Notes: generated from the letters alone by a model not told the origin. Shown: positions 51,577 to 60,666, counted from the first letter of the stretch. The stretch: DNA of 64,000 nt from Bradyrhizobium liaoningense (GCF_018130785.1 NZ_JAFCJT010000017.1:62001-126000), one strand, 5' to 3'. Program-made: numbers and translations.

Positions 51577-53430
51577 ATGTCCGTTCCTGTTCGGGCCCTG
51601 CCTCTGCGATGGTTTGCTCGTCCGCTGATCTTTGCGGTCGCAGTGCTTCTGTCCTTGTTTGCCGCGACCGGCCTCCTCGGCCTGCAATATTGGCAGGAGC
51701 GCCAAGCAGCTCATCACTTCATCGAGCATAGCCGCCAGGTCCTCGAAACGCTCGATCGGCTGCGGGCGATCATCGCGGAACTGGAGACCGAAAGACGCGG
51801 GTATCTCATGACCCGCGACCCCGCCTATCTCAAGGCATACGGCGTCTCTGACGAAAGTGTACGGCGGGAGGCTCAGGCGCTGCAGACGCTGGTCGCGGAT
51901 GACCCGTTGCAGGGCCTCCGAGCCGGACATCTGGCGCTGACCGTCACAGCTACGCTGCGCGAGATCGACGAACTGCTGAAGACCGCCGGCACGTCCGGGC
52001 TGGCCGCGCTGGCGATGATCCGCAGCATGGACGAGATCCGCTCGCAGATCGACCAGATGGTGGATCACGAGCGCTTTCGGCTCGCCGACCGGGAGGCGCG
52101 CGCCGAAGCATTCGAGCAACGCTGGACCTGGCTGATCGCCGGCGCGGTTTTCCTCGTCGTCGCGCTGGCCGGAGCGGCGCTGGCGCTGGCGCGGCTCGAA
52201 GCGAAACGACGGACAGAGGCGACCGAGGAGAACATCCAGCTCCAGAGCGATGTTGCAGCACGGGATATCAAGATCAGTAGCCTGTTCGATGCCAACATCA
52301 TCGGCATCATCATCTGGGAAGTCGAGGGGCGCATTCTTGAGGCTAACGATGCATTCCTGCGCATCGTGGGATACGATCGGGACGATCTCACCGCAGGGCG
52401 CCTGCATCGGGCCGACCTCACGCCGCCGGAGTGGCGCGACCGCGACTTGCATACCGTTGCAGAACTGAAGCGGGCCGGGACGGCCCTGCCATTCGAGAAG
52501 GAATATGTGCGGAAGGACGGAACCCGTGTGCCGGTGCTGATCGGCGGGACCATGTTCGGAGCAGGTACGGATAATGGCGTCGGCTTCGTCCTTGATCTGA
52601 CGGCGCTCAAGCGGGCGGAAGCCGAAAGCCGCGAACACGAGCGGCGCTACCGTGAAGCGCTGATGGAGCTCGCGCACGCAAATCGCGTCACCACGATGGG
52701 GCAACTCACCGCTTCGATCGCCCATGAAGTCAACCAGCCGATCGCCGCGATCGTGGCGAACGCCGAGGCCGGGCTGAATTGGCTGGAGGCTCAACCGCCA
52801 AATCTGGAGCGGGTTCGACAGACGTTCGGCTGGATCACCGGTGACGGCATGCGAGCTGGCGCCATCATCGGCCGGATTCGGGCGCTGATCAGGAACGCTC
52901 CCCCGCAAAAGGAGAATCTGGAGATCAACCAGGCGGTGCTTGAGGTCATCGCGCTGACGCGCAGCGAAGCGTTCAAGAGCGGCGTCTCGGTGCGAACGCA
53001 ATTTGCCGAGGGCTTGCCGCCCATTCAGGCAGATCGGGTTCAACTTCAGCAAGTGGTGCTCAACCTGATCGTCAACGCCATCGAGGCGATGGCCGCGGTC
53101 GGCGAGGGAGGACGCGAGTTGCTGATCAGCACCGGTCTGGATGCATCGGACGGCGTCCATGTCACCTTGCGGGATTCCGGTCCGGGGCTGGATCCGAAGA
53201 ACGTGGACCGCCTGTTCGAAGCCTTCTACACCACCAAGCCCACAGGTATGGGGATGGGCCTCGCCATCTGCCGCTCGATCATCGAGGCGCATGGCGGACG
53301 GATGTGGGCCGGTGCAAACGAGCCTCGCGGCGCCGTCTTCCAGTTCACCCTGCCTCTCGCGTCAGACCAGACCGCATCCCGCCTGATGAGGGCGGATGAG
53401 CCAATGGGTCTACGCTCTGCGGCTCAATGA
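51577..53430 (+). CDS. CHASE3-PAS sensor histidine kinase
   Basis: 617 residues: membrane helix (13-38), periplasmic CHASE3 domain (about 40-182; LETERRGYLMTRDPAYL), second helix (185-206), PAS domain (about 235-345; ANDAFLRIVGYDRDDL), then the kinase core with H383 in TASIAHEVNQPIAAIVANAEAGL. The N-box is NLIVNAIEAM, and the G boxes are RDSGPGLDP and GMGMGLAICRSIIEAHGG. This H-box type is that of FixL/DctB-like kinases. No response regulator is adjacent. Upstream in-frame ATG/TTG codons exist, so the start could be earlier. Confidence 0.92.
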   Translation: MSVPVRALPLRWFARPLIFAVAVLLSLFAATGLLGLQYWQERQAAHHFIEHSRQVLETLDRLRAIIAELETERRGYLMTRDPAYLKAYGVSDESVRREAQALQTLVADDPLQGLRAGHLALTVTATLREIDELLKTAGTSGLAALAMIRSMDEIRSQIDQMVDHERFRLADREARAEAFEQRWTWLIAGAVFLVVALAGAALALARLEAKRRTEATEENIQLQSDVAARDIKISSLFDANIIGIIIWEVEGRILEANDAFLRIVGYDRDDLTAGRLHRADLTPPEWRDRDLHTVAELKRAGTALPFEKEYVRKDGTRVPVLIGGTMFGAGTDNGVGFVLDLTALKRAEAESREHERRYREALMELAHANRVTTMGQLTASIAHEVNQPIAAIVANAEAGLNWLEAQPPNLERVRQTFGWITGDGMRAGAIIGRIRALIRNAPPQKENLEINQAVLEVIALTRSEAFKSGVSVRTQFAEGLPPIQADRVQLQQVVLNLIVNAIEAMAAVGEGGRELLISTGLDASDGVHVTLRDSGPGLDPKNVDRLFEAFYTTKPTGMGMGLAICRSIIEAHGGRMWAGANEPRGAVFQFTLPLASDQTASRLMRADEPMGLRSAAQ

Positions 53431-53455
53431 CGAACGCCGCGTATGCGAAGCGGCG

Positions 53456-54628
53456 CTAGCCCGCCGGCATCCGTGTTTCGACCAGTCGCGCCCAGAACGA
53501 CGCGCCGTGACCCAAAATGTTGTCGTTGAAGACATAGGCCGGGTGGTGGCACTCGTTGCCGTCGCCCATCCCGACCAGGACCATCGCGCCGGGACGTGCT
53601 TCCAGCATGAAGGAGAAATCCTCGGCGCCCATCATCGGAATGAACTTGTCGTTGACGCGCTCCGCGCCGACGATGTCGCGGGCGACGTCGGCGGCAAGGC
53701 CGGCCTCGCGCGCATGGTTCATCGTCACCGGATACATCCGCGTGTACTTGGTCTCGGCCGAGCCGCCATAGGCACGGGCGACGCTCTCGGCGACCTCGCT
53801 GATGCGGCGTTCGACGAGATCGCGCACTTCGGGATCGAGCGTGCGCACGGTGCCGCTGAGCTCGGCGACCTCCGGGATGATGTTGAAGGCCGTGCCGGAG
53901 TGGAATTGCGTGATCGAGATGACGGCGGACTTCAGCGGATCGACGTTGCGCGCGACGATCGACTGCAGCGCGTTGACGATCTGCGAGCCGATCAGCACGC
54001 TGTCGACGGATTTGTGCGGACCGGCGCCGGCGTGGCCCCCCTTGCCGTGGACGATGATCTGGATGTTGTCGGAGGAGGCGAGCATCGCGCCGGGGGTGGT
54101 TGCGAAATGGCCCTCGGGCAGGCCCGGCATGTTGTGCATTCCGTAGACCTCCTGGATGTTCCAGCGCGTCATCAGCCCATCCTCGACCATGGCCTTGCCG
54201 CCGCCGCCGCCTTCCTCGGCGGGCTGGAAGATCATGATCGCGGTGCCGTCGAAATTGCGCGTCTCGGAGAGGTATTTGGCGGCGCCGAGCAGCATGGCGG
54301 TGTGGCCGTCATGGCCACAGGCGTGCATCTTGCCGGGGACCTTGGAGGCGTAGGCGACGCCCGACGTCTCCATGATCGGCAGCGCGTCCATGTCGGCGCG
54401 CAGGCCAATGGTCTTGCCGGAGGCGGACTTGCGGCCGCGGATCACGCCGACGACGCCGGTGCGGCCGATGCCCGTCACCACCTCGTCGCAGCCGAATTCG
54501 CGCAAGCGATCGGCGACGATGCCGGCGGTGCGGTGGACCTCGTAGAGCAGCTCCGGATTCTCATGGAAGTCATGGCGCCAGGCGGCCATTTCGTCGGAGA
54601 GGGCGGCAACGCGGTTGACGATGGGCAT
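53456..54628 (-). CDS. M20-family amidohydrolase (hippurate hydrolase-like)
   Basis: 390 residues. LRADMDALPIMETSG, KMHACGHDGHTAMLLGAAKYL and MIFQPAEEGGGGGKAMVEDG give the metal ligands and catalytic glutamate. The lid domain lies at about 185-295 (VHGKGGHAGAGPHKSVDSV), and GAEDFSFML is the final ligand. Relatives remove acyl groups from amino acids or conjugated auxin-like compounds. It is cytoplasmic. The substrate is unknown. Confidence 0.94.
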   Translation of the reverse strand: MPIVNRVAALSDEMAAWRHDFHENPELLYEVHRTAGIVADRLREFGCDEVVTGIGRTGVVGVIRGRKSASGKTIGLRADMDALPIMETSGVAYASKVPGKMHACGHDGHTAMLLGAAKYLSETRNFDGTAIMIFQPAEEGGGGGKAMVEDGLMTRWNIQEVYGMHNMPGLPEGHFATTPGAMLASSDNIQIIVHGKGGHAGAGPHKSVDSVLIGSQIVNALQSIVARNVDPLKSAVISITQFHSGTAFNIIPEVAELSGTVRTLDPEVRDLVERRISEVAESVARAYGGSAETKYTRMYPVTMNHAREAGLAADVARDIVGAERVNDKFIPMMGAEDFSFMLEARPGAMVLVGMGDGNECHHPAYVFNDNILGHGASFWARLVETRMPAG

Positions 54629-54648
54629 GAGGGAATCCGTTTCTTGTT

Positions 54649-54757
54649 CGTAGGGTGGGTTAGCGTAGCGTAACCCACCACTGTTTGTCTCCGTGGACGC
54701 GAAAGAGATGAGTTATGCCCAGCGGACTGCGCTTCGCGCAGCCACAAGGCTAACCCG
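54649..54757. repeat. Palindromic intergenic repeat beside the purB fragment
   Basis: GGTGGGTTA (54654-54662) pairs with TAACCCACC (54671-54679), preceded by TCGTAGG, and a second hairpin CTGCGC-TTC-GCGCAG lies at 54727-54741. The first unit has the same design as the one at 3.5 kb, with GGTT in place of GGCA. Confidence 0.7.
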
Positions 54758-54764
54758 GTCTCGA

Positions 54765-54965
54765 AAGGCGACGACATCGTGCTTGGTCTCGCGCCCGATC
54801 TCGCCGATGCGTGCGGACGTCGAAAGTCGCGTCCCTGGCCTTCGCCCGGACCGTCTTGGCGGCCTCCTTGGGGACGGTCCCGAGTTCGGCCAGCGCGTCG
54901 GCCGGATGCGCCTCGATCTCGAACCAGATCAAAGAAGGTGGGCGGGTGGCCCGAGATGGCACGAC
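54765..54965 (-). pseudogene. purB: Frameshifted N-terminal fragment of a second adenylosuccinate lyase
   Basis: On the minus strand one frame reads IWFEIEAHPADALAELGTV then PKEAAKTVRAKARDATFDV. After one extra C the next frame reads ARIGEIGRETKHDVVAF. Together this is the N-terminal 60-70 residues of the 435-residue PurB type usual in alphaproteobacteria. The initiator part is rearranged, and the rest of the gene is missing, replaced by a palindromic repeat. It is not a copy of the 483-residue PurB at 8.6 kb, whose matching region is different. Confidence 0.75.
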
Positions 54966-55094
54966 CCGCCAAGATGCCCTTTTCGCCGTGATTTGGCAGA
55001 GCAGGGAGGGCGAAACAAGCGATCTGGGCCCGAGGAGCGGGGTCGCCGAGCGAGATCCGCCCACAAAAATTAACTGTCAATCACGGATCATTGA

Positions 55095-55118
55095 CTGACA
55101 GATATTGAAATCTGTCAG
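55095..55118. promoter_or_regulatory. Palindromic operator candidate
   Basis: CTGACAGAT-ATTGAA-ATCTGTCAG is a perfect 9-bp inverted repeat just after TTGAC (55091-55095), in front of a short frame and a TetR gene. TetR-family regulators commonly bind palindromes of this size. The spacing to the TetR start is 328 bases, so the link is tentative. Confidence 0.5.
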
Positions 55119-55252
55119 CGAGACGTGTATATCCGTTCTCGGACGCTCCTGTTGGGCGTCCCGCGGGACCCCCCAGCCCGATATCCGAAACAAGGTCGGA
55201 TCGAAGGGCGAATTGAAGAGCGGGGACCGTGGACGAATGGAGACTTAAGACA

Positions 55253-55354
55253 ATGACGACCGAAATCATCAACTTCACCGGGACGATTGGGCATTGGCTC
55301 AATTTACTGGTCGCGCGCCAGATCGCGGCGCAGGCTGCAAAACTGCCTCATTAA
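55253..55354 (+). CDS. Possible 33-residue small protein
   Basis: ATG...TAA encodes a peptide starting MTTEIINFTGTIGHWLNLL and ending AQAAKLPH. It contains an amphipathic helix and has GGAG 12 bases upstream. It lies downstream of a perfect palindrome and 91 bases before tetR. No family is recognised. Its size makes a chance frame possible, but helix-forming residues and clean boundaries make it worth recording. Confidence 0.3.
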   Translation: MTTEIINFTGTIGHWLNLLVARQIAAQAAKLPH

Positions 55355-55445
55355 GGCGAGAGCTTTCCGAAACGACCGGCACGGGCGCTTCGGAAGCAGC
55401 TCCATCGCCGGGTAACTGAGCCCTCAACGGGAACATGGTGCTGGC

Positions 55446-56033
55446 ATGAATGAAGCCGTGATCTTGACGCCGGAGCGGATCCTCGAAGTCACCGAGGACG
55501 TTCTGCGGCGCTACGGACTTGCCAAGGCCACTGTGGTCGACGTTGCCCGTGCGCTCGATGTGAGCCACGGCAGCGTCTATCGCCATTTCCCGAGCAAGGC
55601 CTCGCTGCGCGAGGCCGTTGCCAAACGCTGGCTCGATCGCATCGACGCGCCGCTGCTGGCGATCGTCGAGGAGCAGGGGCCGGCGCCCGTCAGGCTCGAC
55701 CGCTGGCTGCGCACGCTGTTTGCCGCCAAGCGCTCGCGCGTGCTCGACGATCCCGAGATGTTCGAGACCTATCTGACCCTGGCGCGCGAGGCTTGCGCAG
55801 CGGTCAAGTGCCACAAGGACACCATGATCGACCAGATCGCGTCGATCCTGACCGATGGCGTGAAGCAGGGCGTGTTCGAGGTGGGCGACGTCAAGGCGAC
55901 AGCCCGCGCCATCTTCGATGCCACCGTCCGCTTCCACCATCCAGCCCATGCCGACGAGTGGAAGGATGCCGATCTGCCGGCGCGCGTCGATGCGACCCTG
56001 GCGCTGGTGCTCCGCGGGTTGAAGGCGGCCTAG
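55446..56033 (+). CDS. TetR-family transcriptional regulator
   Basis: 195 residues. The DNA-binding domain is ERILEVTEDVLRRYGLAKATVVDVARALDVSHGSVYRHFPSKASLREAVAKRWL, with the TetR recognition helix VSHGSVYRHF. The C-terminal ligand domain (TetR_C, about residues 80-190) is intact. The target is unknown; an upstream palindrome may be its operator. It converges with a small hypothetical gene. Confidence 0.94.
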   Translation: MNEAVILTPERILEVTEDVLRRYGLAKATVVDVARALDVSHGSVYRHFPSKASLREAVAKRWLDRIDAPLLAIVEEQGPAPVRLDRWLRTLFAAKRSRVLDDPEMFETYLTLAREACAAVKCHKDTMIDQIASILTDGVKQGVFEVGDVKATARAIFDATVRFHHPAHADEWKDADLPARVDATLALVLRGLKAA

Positions 56034-56069
56034 ACCGACACGCTCCCTCCAAAGCCCGTAAAAGCAGAT

Positions 56070-56375
56070 TCAGCCTTTCGCTTTGCGCAGAAGGGCCTCC
56101 TCGCGAACGGAAGACGAGGGGGGCGAATGTCTGCGCGCGTGAAGAGCGGCGTTGGAGGATGGGACAACCGGCGGGCTCTCCGGATACGTATTCACTGCGA
56201 TTTCGACAGCGTCCTTTGACCGCTTCCGAAGGCGGTAGAATGTGAGCTCCTGATCGAGTGCGGGGCAGCGGAAGTGGACGACGGCCGTATCCGGCAAGCG
56301 GCAGAGTTCGTCGATGAGTTCGCCCACGGTGAGGAGCGGAGGATCGACGAGGGTTCGGTGCATAGCCTTACTCAT
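56070..56375 (-). CDS. Small hypothetical protein
   Basis: 101 residues. The first 65 (LLTVGELIDELCRLPDTAVVHFRCPALDQELTFYRLRKRSKDAVEIAVN) look like a compact alpha-beta domain; the rest is low-complexity serine, proline and arginine. AAGGAG precedes the ATG at a good distance, which supports translation. I recognise no family. Confidence 0.6.
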   Translation of the reverse strand: MSKAMHRTLVDPPLLTVGELIDELCRLPDTAVVHFRCPALDQELTFYRLRKRSKDAVEIAVNTYPESPPVVPSSNAALHARRHSPPSSSVREEALLRKAKG

Positions 56376-56477
56376 GGCGCAACTCCTTCACTCTGCTGCT
56401 AACCAAAGCGCGACGGTGTCGGTTCCATCCCGCTCGCCTCAAGCGCTGGATAAAGGTGCGAACTGCGAGTCGGCGCG

Positions 56478-57509
56478 CTACAGCGCGGATCCTGACCGCA
56501 AACCGCGCGACCGCAATATGCCGAACGGGTCTTCGCGCCCGGCCAGTTTCCGATACGTCGCAAGGTCGTCAGGTGTCGGACCTTCCCCGCGTCTGGCATT
56601 GCCATTCCTTCCAACCGAAATCGACGTGCCGAGGCCGGCATAGAGATAGTTGTCGCCGAACGCCGTCTTGAGCGCGGCAAAAGTCGGCTCACCGCTGCAA
56701 TGTCCCGGTGCGACGGCGTCGACTTTGAACCTGTCCTTCAGAGCGGTAACGACTTTCGCGATTGCCTCGTCAGGCGCGACGACCAGATGAAATCCGCCGG
56801 CAATGAGATGAATCCTGGGATTGATACCGGTCGCCGCTTCGACAATGCGCTCGATGCCGGGGTGCGAACAACCGACCAGAAGGACTACGCCTTCTGCGGT
56901 GTTGACGGCCAACGACAGCTCCTTGAGTTCTCTTGTCCCGGGCGCGTCGGAGATCAGCGAAATCAGCGTGATGCCTGGAGCAATCTCGGTCGTTTGATCG
57001 ATCAGTTCGAAGTTTGCATTGGCCCATGCCGAGCCGAACTTCATCACCGCGGGGGGCTTGCCTCCATAGTACCGCATCTCAGGCGGCAGGGCCTCGTCTT
57101 TCCGGTAGAAGCCGGAAGGCAGCGAAGAGCCGTAGATGCCAAATCCTTCCCTGGGCGCGTAGATCTTGACGGTCGGATTGACGCTCAGGACGTAGGACAA
57201 GCCCGCCATATGATCGGAGTGGCGGTGCGAAAGAACGACAAAGTCGAGGTTCGAGAGGTTGACACTCTTGGCCTTCACGTTTGCGGCGAAGATTTCGGGG
57301 TCGTTACCCGTGTCGAACAAGATGCGTTTTCCCGCGATTTCGACAAGGGCGGAAAAGCCCCAGTCTTTTGTCATCGCGTCATTTGTGCCGAAGGCATCAT
57401 AAAGAATGGTGATCTGGTCGTTCGCCTCGGCTGCTGCGTTTTCGGTGGTTCCGGTCGCGACAACGCTGAAGGCGATCAGTACGGCAAGAAGACTGTCCCT
57501 GATGGTCAT
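56478..57509 (-). CDS. Exported metallo-beta-lactamase-fold hydrolase
   Basis: 343 residues with a signal peptide (LLAVLIAFSVVATGTTENAAAEA). ILFDTGNDPEIFAANVKAKSVNLSNLDFVVLSHRHSDHMAGLSYVL holds the HxHxDH zinc motif (HRHSDH), VVLLVGCSHPG the next histidine, and DAVAPGHCSGEP the last. The layout is that of the dihydropterin-ribofuranosylaminobenzene-phosphate-synthase-like group. Substrate unknown. The C-terminal 30 residues (LAGREDPFGILRSRGLRSG) look unordered. Confidence 0.88.
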   Translation of the reverse strand: MTIRDSLLAVLIAFSVVATGTTENAAAEANDQITILYDAFGTNDAMTKDWGFSALVEIAGKRILFDTGNDPEIFAANVKAKSVNLSNLDFVVLSHRHSDHMAGLSYVLSVNPTVKIYAPREGFGIYGSSLPSGFYRKDEALPPEMRYYGGKPPAVMKFGSAWANANFELIDQTTEIAPGITLISLISDAPGTRELKELSLAVNTAEGVVLLVGCSHPGIERIVEAATGINPRIHLIAGGFHLVVAPDEAIAKVVTALKDRFKVDAVAPGHCSGEPTFAALKTAFGDNYLYAGLGTSISVGRNGNARRGEGPTPDDLATYRKLAGREDPFGILRSRGLRSGSAL

Positions 57510-57652
57510 GGAAGCGTCTCCTGTTGTCGTGCAAAGCATACAACGAGGGAACGAGGGCGGCTTCGAAGACGACCGAGCCTAGCACAATCTGAGCGCGACT
57601 GGAGATCTTCGTTGAAGCGGCCGGAACCAGATAGGCGTCCAGCCGCCAAGCT

Positions 57653-58303
57653 CTAGATCCTCGTCAGCCCACGGCTCGCCGCCAGCCGCACCAGTTGCGC
57701 ATCCGTGCGCGCGCCGGTCTTGGTCTTGATCAGGTAGTGATAGTTCTGCACCGTCTTGACGCTGAGATTGAGATGCGAAGCAATCTGCTCGGTCGTCGCG
57801 CCGCCGGCGAATTGGCGCAGGATCTCGATCTCGCGCTCACCCAGTTGATCCAGCGCCGAGCCGGCCGACAGGCTGTCCTCGGCCAAGATATGCGCGATGT
57901 CGTCGCTCATGGCGCGCTCGCCGCGGGCGACGCTGCGGATCGCGGTGACGACCGCGGAGGGCTCGCTGCTCTTGGTGACGAAGCCGCTGGCGCCGGCGCC
58001 GAAGGCGGCTTTCACCAGCACGGCTTCATTGTGCATGGTGAAGACGAGGATGCGCGCCCGCGGGCTGCGCGCGCGGATGTTGCGGATCGCCTCCAGCCCG
58101 CTCGCCCCTGGCATCGAGATATCAAGCAGGACCACATCGGGATCGTGCGCCTTGAAGGCACCGTAGGCGTCCGCCGCGTTGTCGGCTTCCGCCACGACAT
58201 GGAGATCGCCCTGGCTCTCCAGCACGCGCCGATACCCTTGCCGCACGATCGGATGGTCGTCGACCAGCAGCACGGAGATGCCTGTTGCCGCAACCCCGCT
58301 CAT
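57653..58303 (-). CDS. NarL/FixJ-family response regulator
   Basis: 216 residues. The receiver domain has the acidic pair DD at 15-16, phosphoacceptor D61 (DVVLLDISMPGASGLEAIR) and the K in GFVTKSSEPS. The LuxR-type helix-turn-helix is LGEREIEILRQFAGGATTEQIASHLNLSVKTVQNY. It begins seven bases after the kinase gene, so the two form an operon and a two-component system. Confidence 0.95.
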   Translation of the reverse strand: MSGVAATGISVLLVDDHPIVRQGYRRVLESQGDLHVVAEADNAADAYGAFKAHDPDVVLLDISMPGASGLEAIRNIRARSPRARILVFTMHNEAVLVKAAFGAGASGFVTKSSEPSAVVTAIRSVARGERAMSDDIAHILAEDSLSAGSALDQLGEREIEILRQFAGGATTEQIASHLNLSVKTVQNYHYLIKTKTGARTDAQLVRLAASRGLTRI

Positions 58304-58310
58304 GTCGGCC

Positions 58311-59681
58311 TCATGCGGCGAGCGGAATGGTGGCGGCGACGCTGAGGCCGCGACTGGCGGGCAGGATCGACAATGATCCGCCGGCCGCCGCGACCCGCTC
58401 GCGGATGCCGGTGAGGCCGAAGCCGGCCGACTGCGCAACGCGTGCCGCATTGCCGCCGCCGTCGTCCTCGACACGGATCAGCAACGCGTCGTCGTCACCG
58501 GCGCGCCGCTCGATGCGTAAGGAGATCTCGCGCGCCGAGCTGTGGCGCAGTGCGTTGGTCAGGCATTCCTGCGCCACGCGATAGGCGGTGGTGGCGGCCG
58601 GACCGCTGATGTCGGTGAGGTTGCCCTTGAGATCGAGCCGGATGGTCGGCTGCGCTGTGCTTTGCGAGCGCCAGCTATCCACCAGATTGACGAGGCTGGC
58701 CTCCAGCCCAAGCTCCTCGGGCAGGGGATTGCGCAGGCGTTTGAGCGCATCGCGCAGCGAGGCCATCAGATGATGGGTGGCCTGCGAGATCATGCGCGCG
58801 TCCTGAGCGATGCCGCCTTCCTTGCTTTCCTTCGCGCTGGCAGTCTCGATCGTGTTGGCGAAGGCGAGGATGGCGGAGAGATTTTGGCCGAACTCGTCGT
58901 GCAGCTCGCGGGCGAGCGCGCGGCGTTCGTCGTCACGGATCTCGATCAGCCGCCTTGTCAGCGCCGCGCGCTGTTCGGTGGCTTCCTCCAGCCGACCGCC
59001 GAGCTCGCCGACGGCGCTGCCGATCATTGCCAGCTCCATGGAGCGGAAGCGCGGCAGTTTGGTGCGATACTGGCCCCGCGCCATGCGCTGGAGCGCGGTG
59101 ACGATGGTGCGCGCCGGCGCCAGCGCGTGCGCGATGGCGAGCGACGCCAGGAGCGCGATCGCCGCCGCCATCAGAAGCGCGACATCGACCACGTTGAGAA
59201 GGTACTCCCAGGCAAGCGAGATGGCCGCTGCGGCATCGGGCGTCGCGACGACCGTGCCGGCGGCTGCCGCGCGGGGACTGACGGGCCTTATCACTTCGGC
59301 GTGGCTGCCGAGGAAGATGGGTACGATTGCGGTGAACCAGTGCGGCGGCGTCTTGCCGAGCCCCACGCTCTGGCCGCAGAGCGGCCTTTCGAATGCGATG
59401 GCCGGCTGGAACTCGACGCAGACGCCGGGCGAGATCAGCTTCATCGTTTCCAGCGTGCGCCACTCCGGAACCGGCAAGAGCTGCTCGCGCGTTCTGCTGC
59501 TGCGCAACAAGAACTCGTGCCAGTACAGCGCCTGAAGCGCCTGCGCGACCCGCTGCGCCGAGGCCGCAGTCGCCCGGTCGACGCTGCGATAGGCGTCGAA
59601 CGTGGCCCAGACGGTCGCGGCGCCAAGGCAGAGCGCGACGATGAGAAGCAGACGGGCGACAAGCTGAAGCACGAGGCGCAT
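58311..59681 (-). CDS. LapD/MoxY-type sensor histidine kinase (HisKA_3)
   Basis: 456 residues. Membrane helix (9-29), periplasmic LapD/MoxY N-terminal domain (about 35-160; ALQALYWHEFLLRSSRTREQLLPVPEW), second helix (163-187), HAMP (190-240), HisKA_3 with H261 in LARELHDEFGQNLSAILAFA, and an HATPase with RVEDDGGGN and GFGLTGIRERV. Such kinases pair with NarL-type regulators, and one follows directly. The signal is unknown. It is divergent from the ExbB-like gene, a plausible target. Confidence 0.93.
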   Translation of the reverse strand: MRLVLQLVARLLLIVALCLGAATVWATFDAYRSVDRATAASAQRVAQALQALYWHEFLLRSSRTREQLLPVPEWRTLETMKLISPGVCVEFQPAIAFERPLCGQSVGLGKTPPHWFTAIVPIFLGSHAEVIRPVSPRAAAAGTVVATPDAAAAISLAWEYLLNVVDVALLMAAAIALLASLAIAHALAPARTIVTALQRMARGQYRTKLPRFRSMELAMIGSAVGELGGRLEEATEQRAALTRRLIEIRDDERRALARELHDEFGQNLSAILAFANTIETASAKESKEGGIAQDARMISQATHHLMASLRDALKRLRNPLPEELGLEASLVNLVDSWRSQSTAQPTIRLDLKGNLTDISGPAATTAYRVAQECLTNALRHSSAREISLRIERRAGDDDALLIRVEDDGGGNAARVAQSAGFGLTGIRERVAAAGGSLSILPASRGLSVAATIPLAA

Positions 59682-59895
59682 GCGATCACCCCCAACGTTT
59701 GGTAAGGTCAGCCTAACAACGCCGCCGCGCCTTGCCAATTGCGGGGAACGGCAGGATTTGCTGCTCGGGCAATTTTCCCAAGCCGGATTGGGCATGGCTC
59801 TTTGGACCGGGCGCGGCGGCTTTGATCTAATCAGCGGGGAATCGTTGCAGGGCAGTCCTTGCAAGCCAGTCCTTGCAAGCCAGGAGCGGTGCAGC

Positions 59896-60666
59896 ATGAG
59901 TTCGATGACGATTGGACCGATCGCGGGGTCTGCTGCCGACCCATCCGAGCGCAGTGCGCTCCTGTTCTGGATGATCTTCACCGGGCTGTCGATCTTCGCC
60001 GTCGTGCTGCTGTGGCGGTTCGGCCTGATCCGTCTGATGCTGACCTCGGACCGCACCTACATTTCCAGCGTGATCGCGCTGCTCTATGTCGTCACCTGCG
60101 GCCACTGCTTCCTGCGGACGCGGGCGATCGCCCGTGAAGGCGCGGCGGCGCGGCGCTGCCGGGCGGTGCTCGCGGCCCCCGGGGGCAGCAAGGTGCTCGA
60201 CGGCAGCGCAGCTGCGCTGCCACGCGGGCTGGTGCGGGACCACATCGAGAGCCTCGTGACGAAAGCGTCAGCGCAGGACTACCGGGCGGTCGACCAGACG
60301 CTGCTGCTGCGCACGCTGGCCGACCGCCTGCGCGGCTCCAACGGGTTCGGTGCCTTCGTCTCGGACACGCTGATGAAGCTCGGCCTGCTCGGCACCATCA
60401 TCGGCTTCATCATCATGCTGGCGCCGATCGCGGGGCTGGATGCCGCCGACAAGGTCGCGATGCGTTCCTCGATGGGGCTGATGAGCGACGGCATGGCGGT
60501 CGCGATGTACACCACGCTGGCGGGCCTCGTCGGCTCGATCCTGGTCCGCATCCAGTATTACATGCTGGATGCCGCGACCCAGCGGGTGTTCTCGGATGCG
60601 GTGGTGCTGACCGAGACCTATGTGACGCCGGTGCTGGAACGCAAAGGCGCTGGAACCGCGTCATGA
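59896..60666 (+). CDS. MotA/TolQ/ExbB-like proton channel protein
   Basis: 256 residues. Four hydrophobic segments: about 20-48, 55-75, 150-185 (TLMKLGLLGTIIGFIIMLAPIAGL) and 196-225 (MAVAMYTTLAGLVGSILVRIQYYML). The last two carry the MotA/TolQ/ExbB signature. AGGAG precedes the ATG. The next gene overlaps by four bases (ATGA) and encodes a single-pass protein, the usual ExbB-ExbD arrangement. It probably forms a proton-driven membrane motor, but what it drives is unknown. Confidence 0.9.
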   Translation: MSSMTIGPIAGSAADPSERSALLFWMIFTGLSIFAVVLLWRFGLIRLMLTSDRTYISSVIALLYVVTCGHCFLRTRAIAREGAAARRCRAVLAAPGGSKVLDGSAAALPRGLVRDHIESLVTKASAQDYRAVDQTLLLRTLADRLRGSNGFGAFVSDTLMKLGLLGTIIGFIIMLAPIAGLDAADKVAMRSSMGLMSDGMAVAMYTTLAGLVGSILVRIQYYMLDAATQRVFSDAVVLTETYVTPVLERKGAGTAS

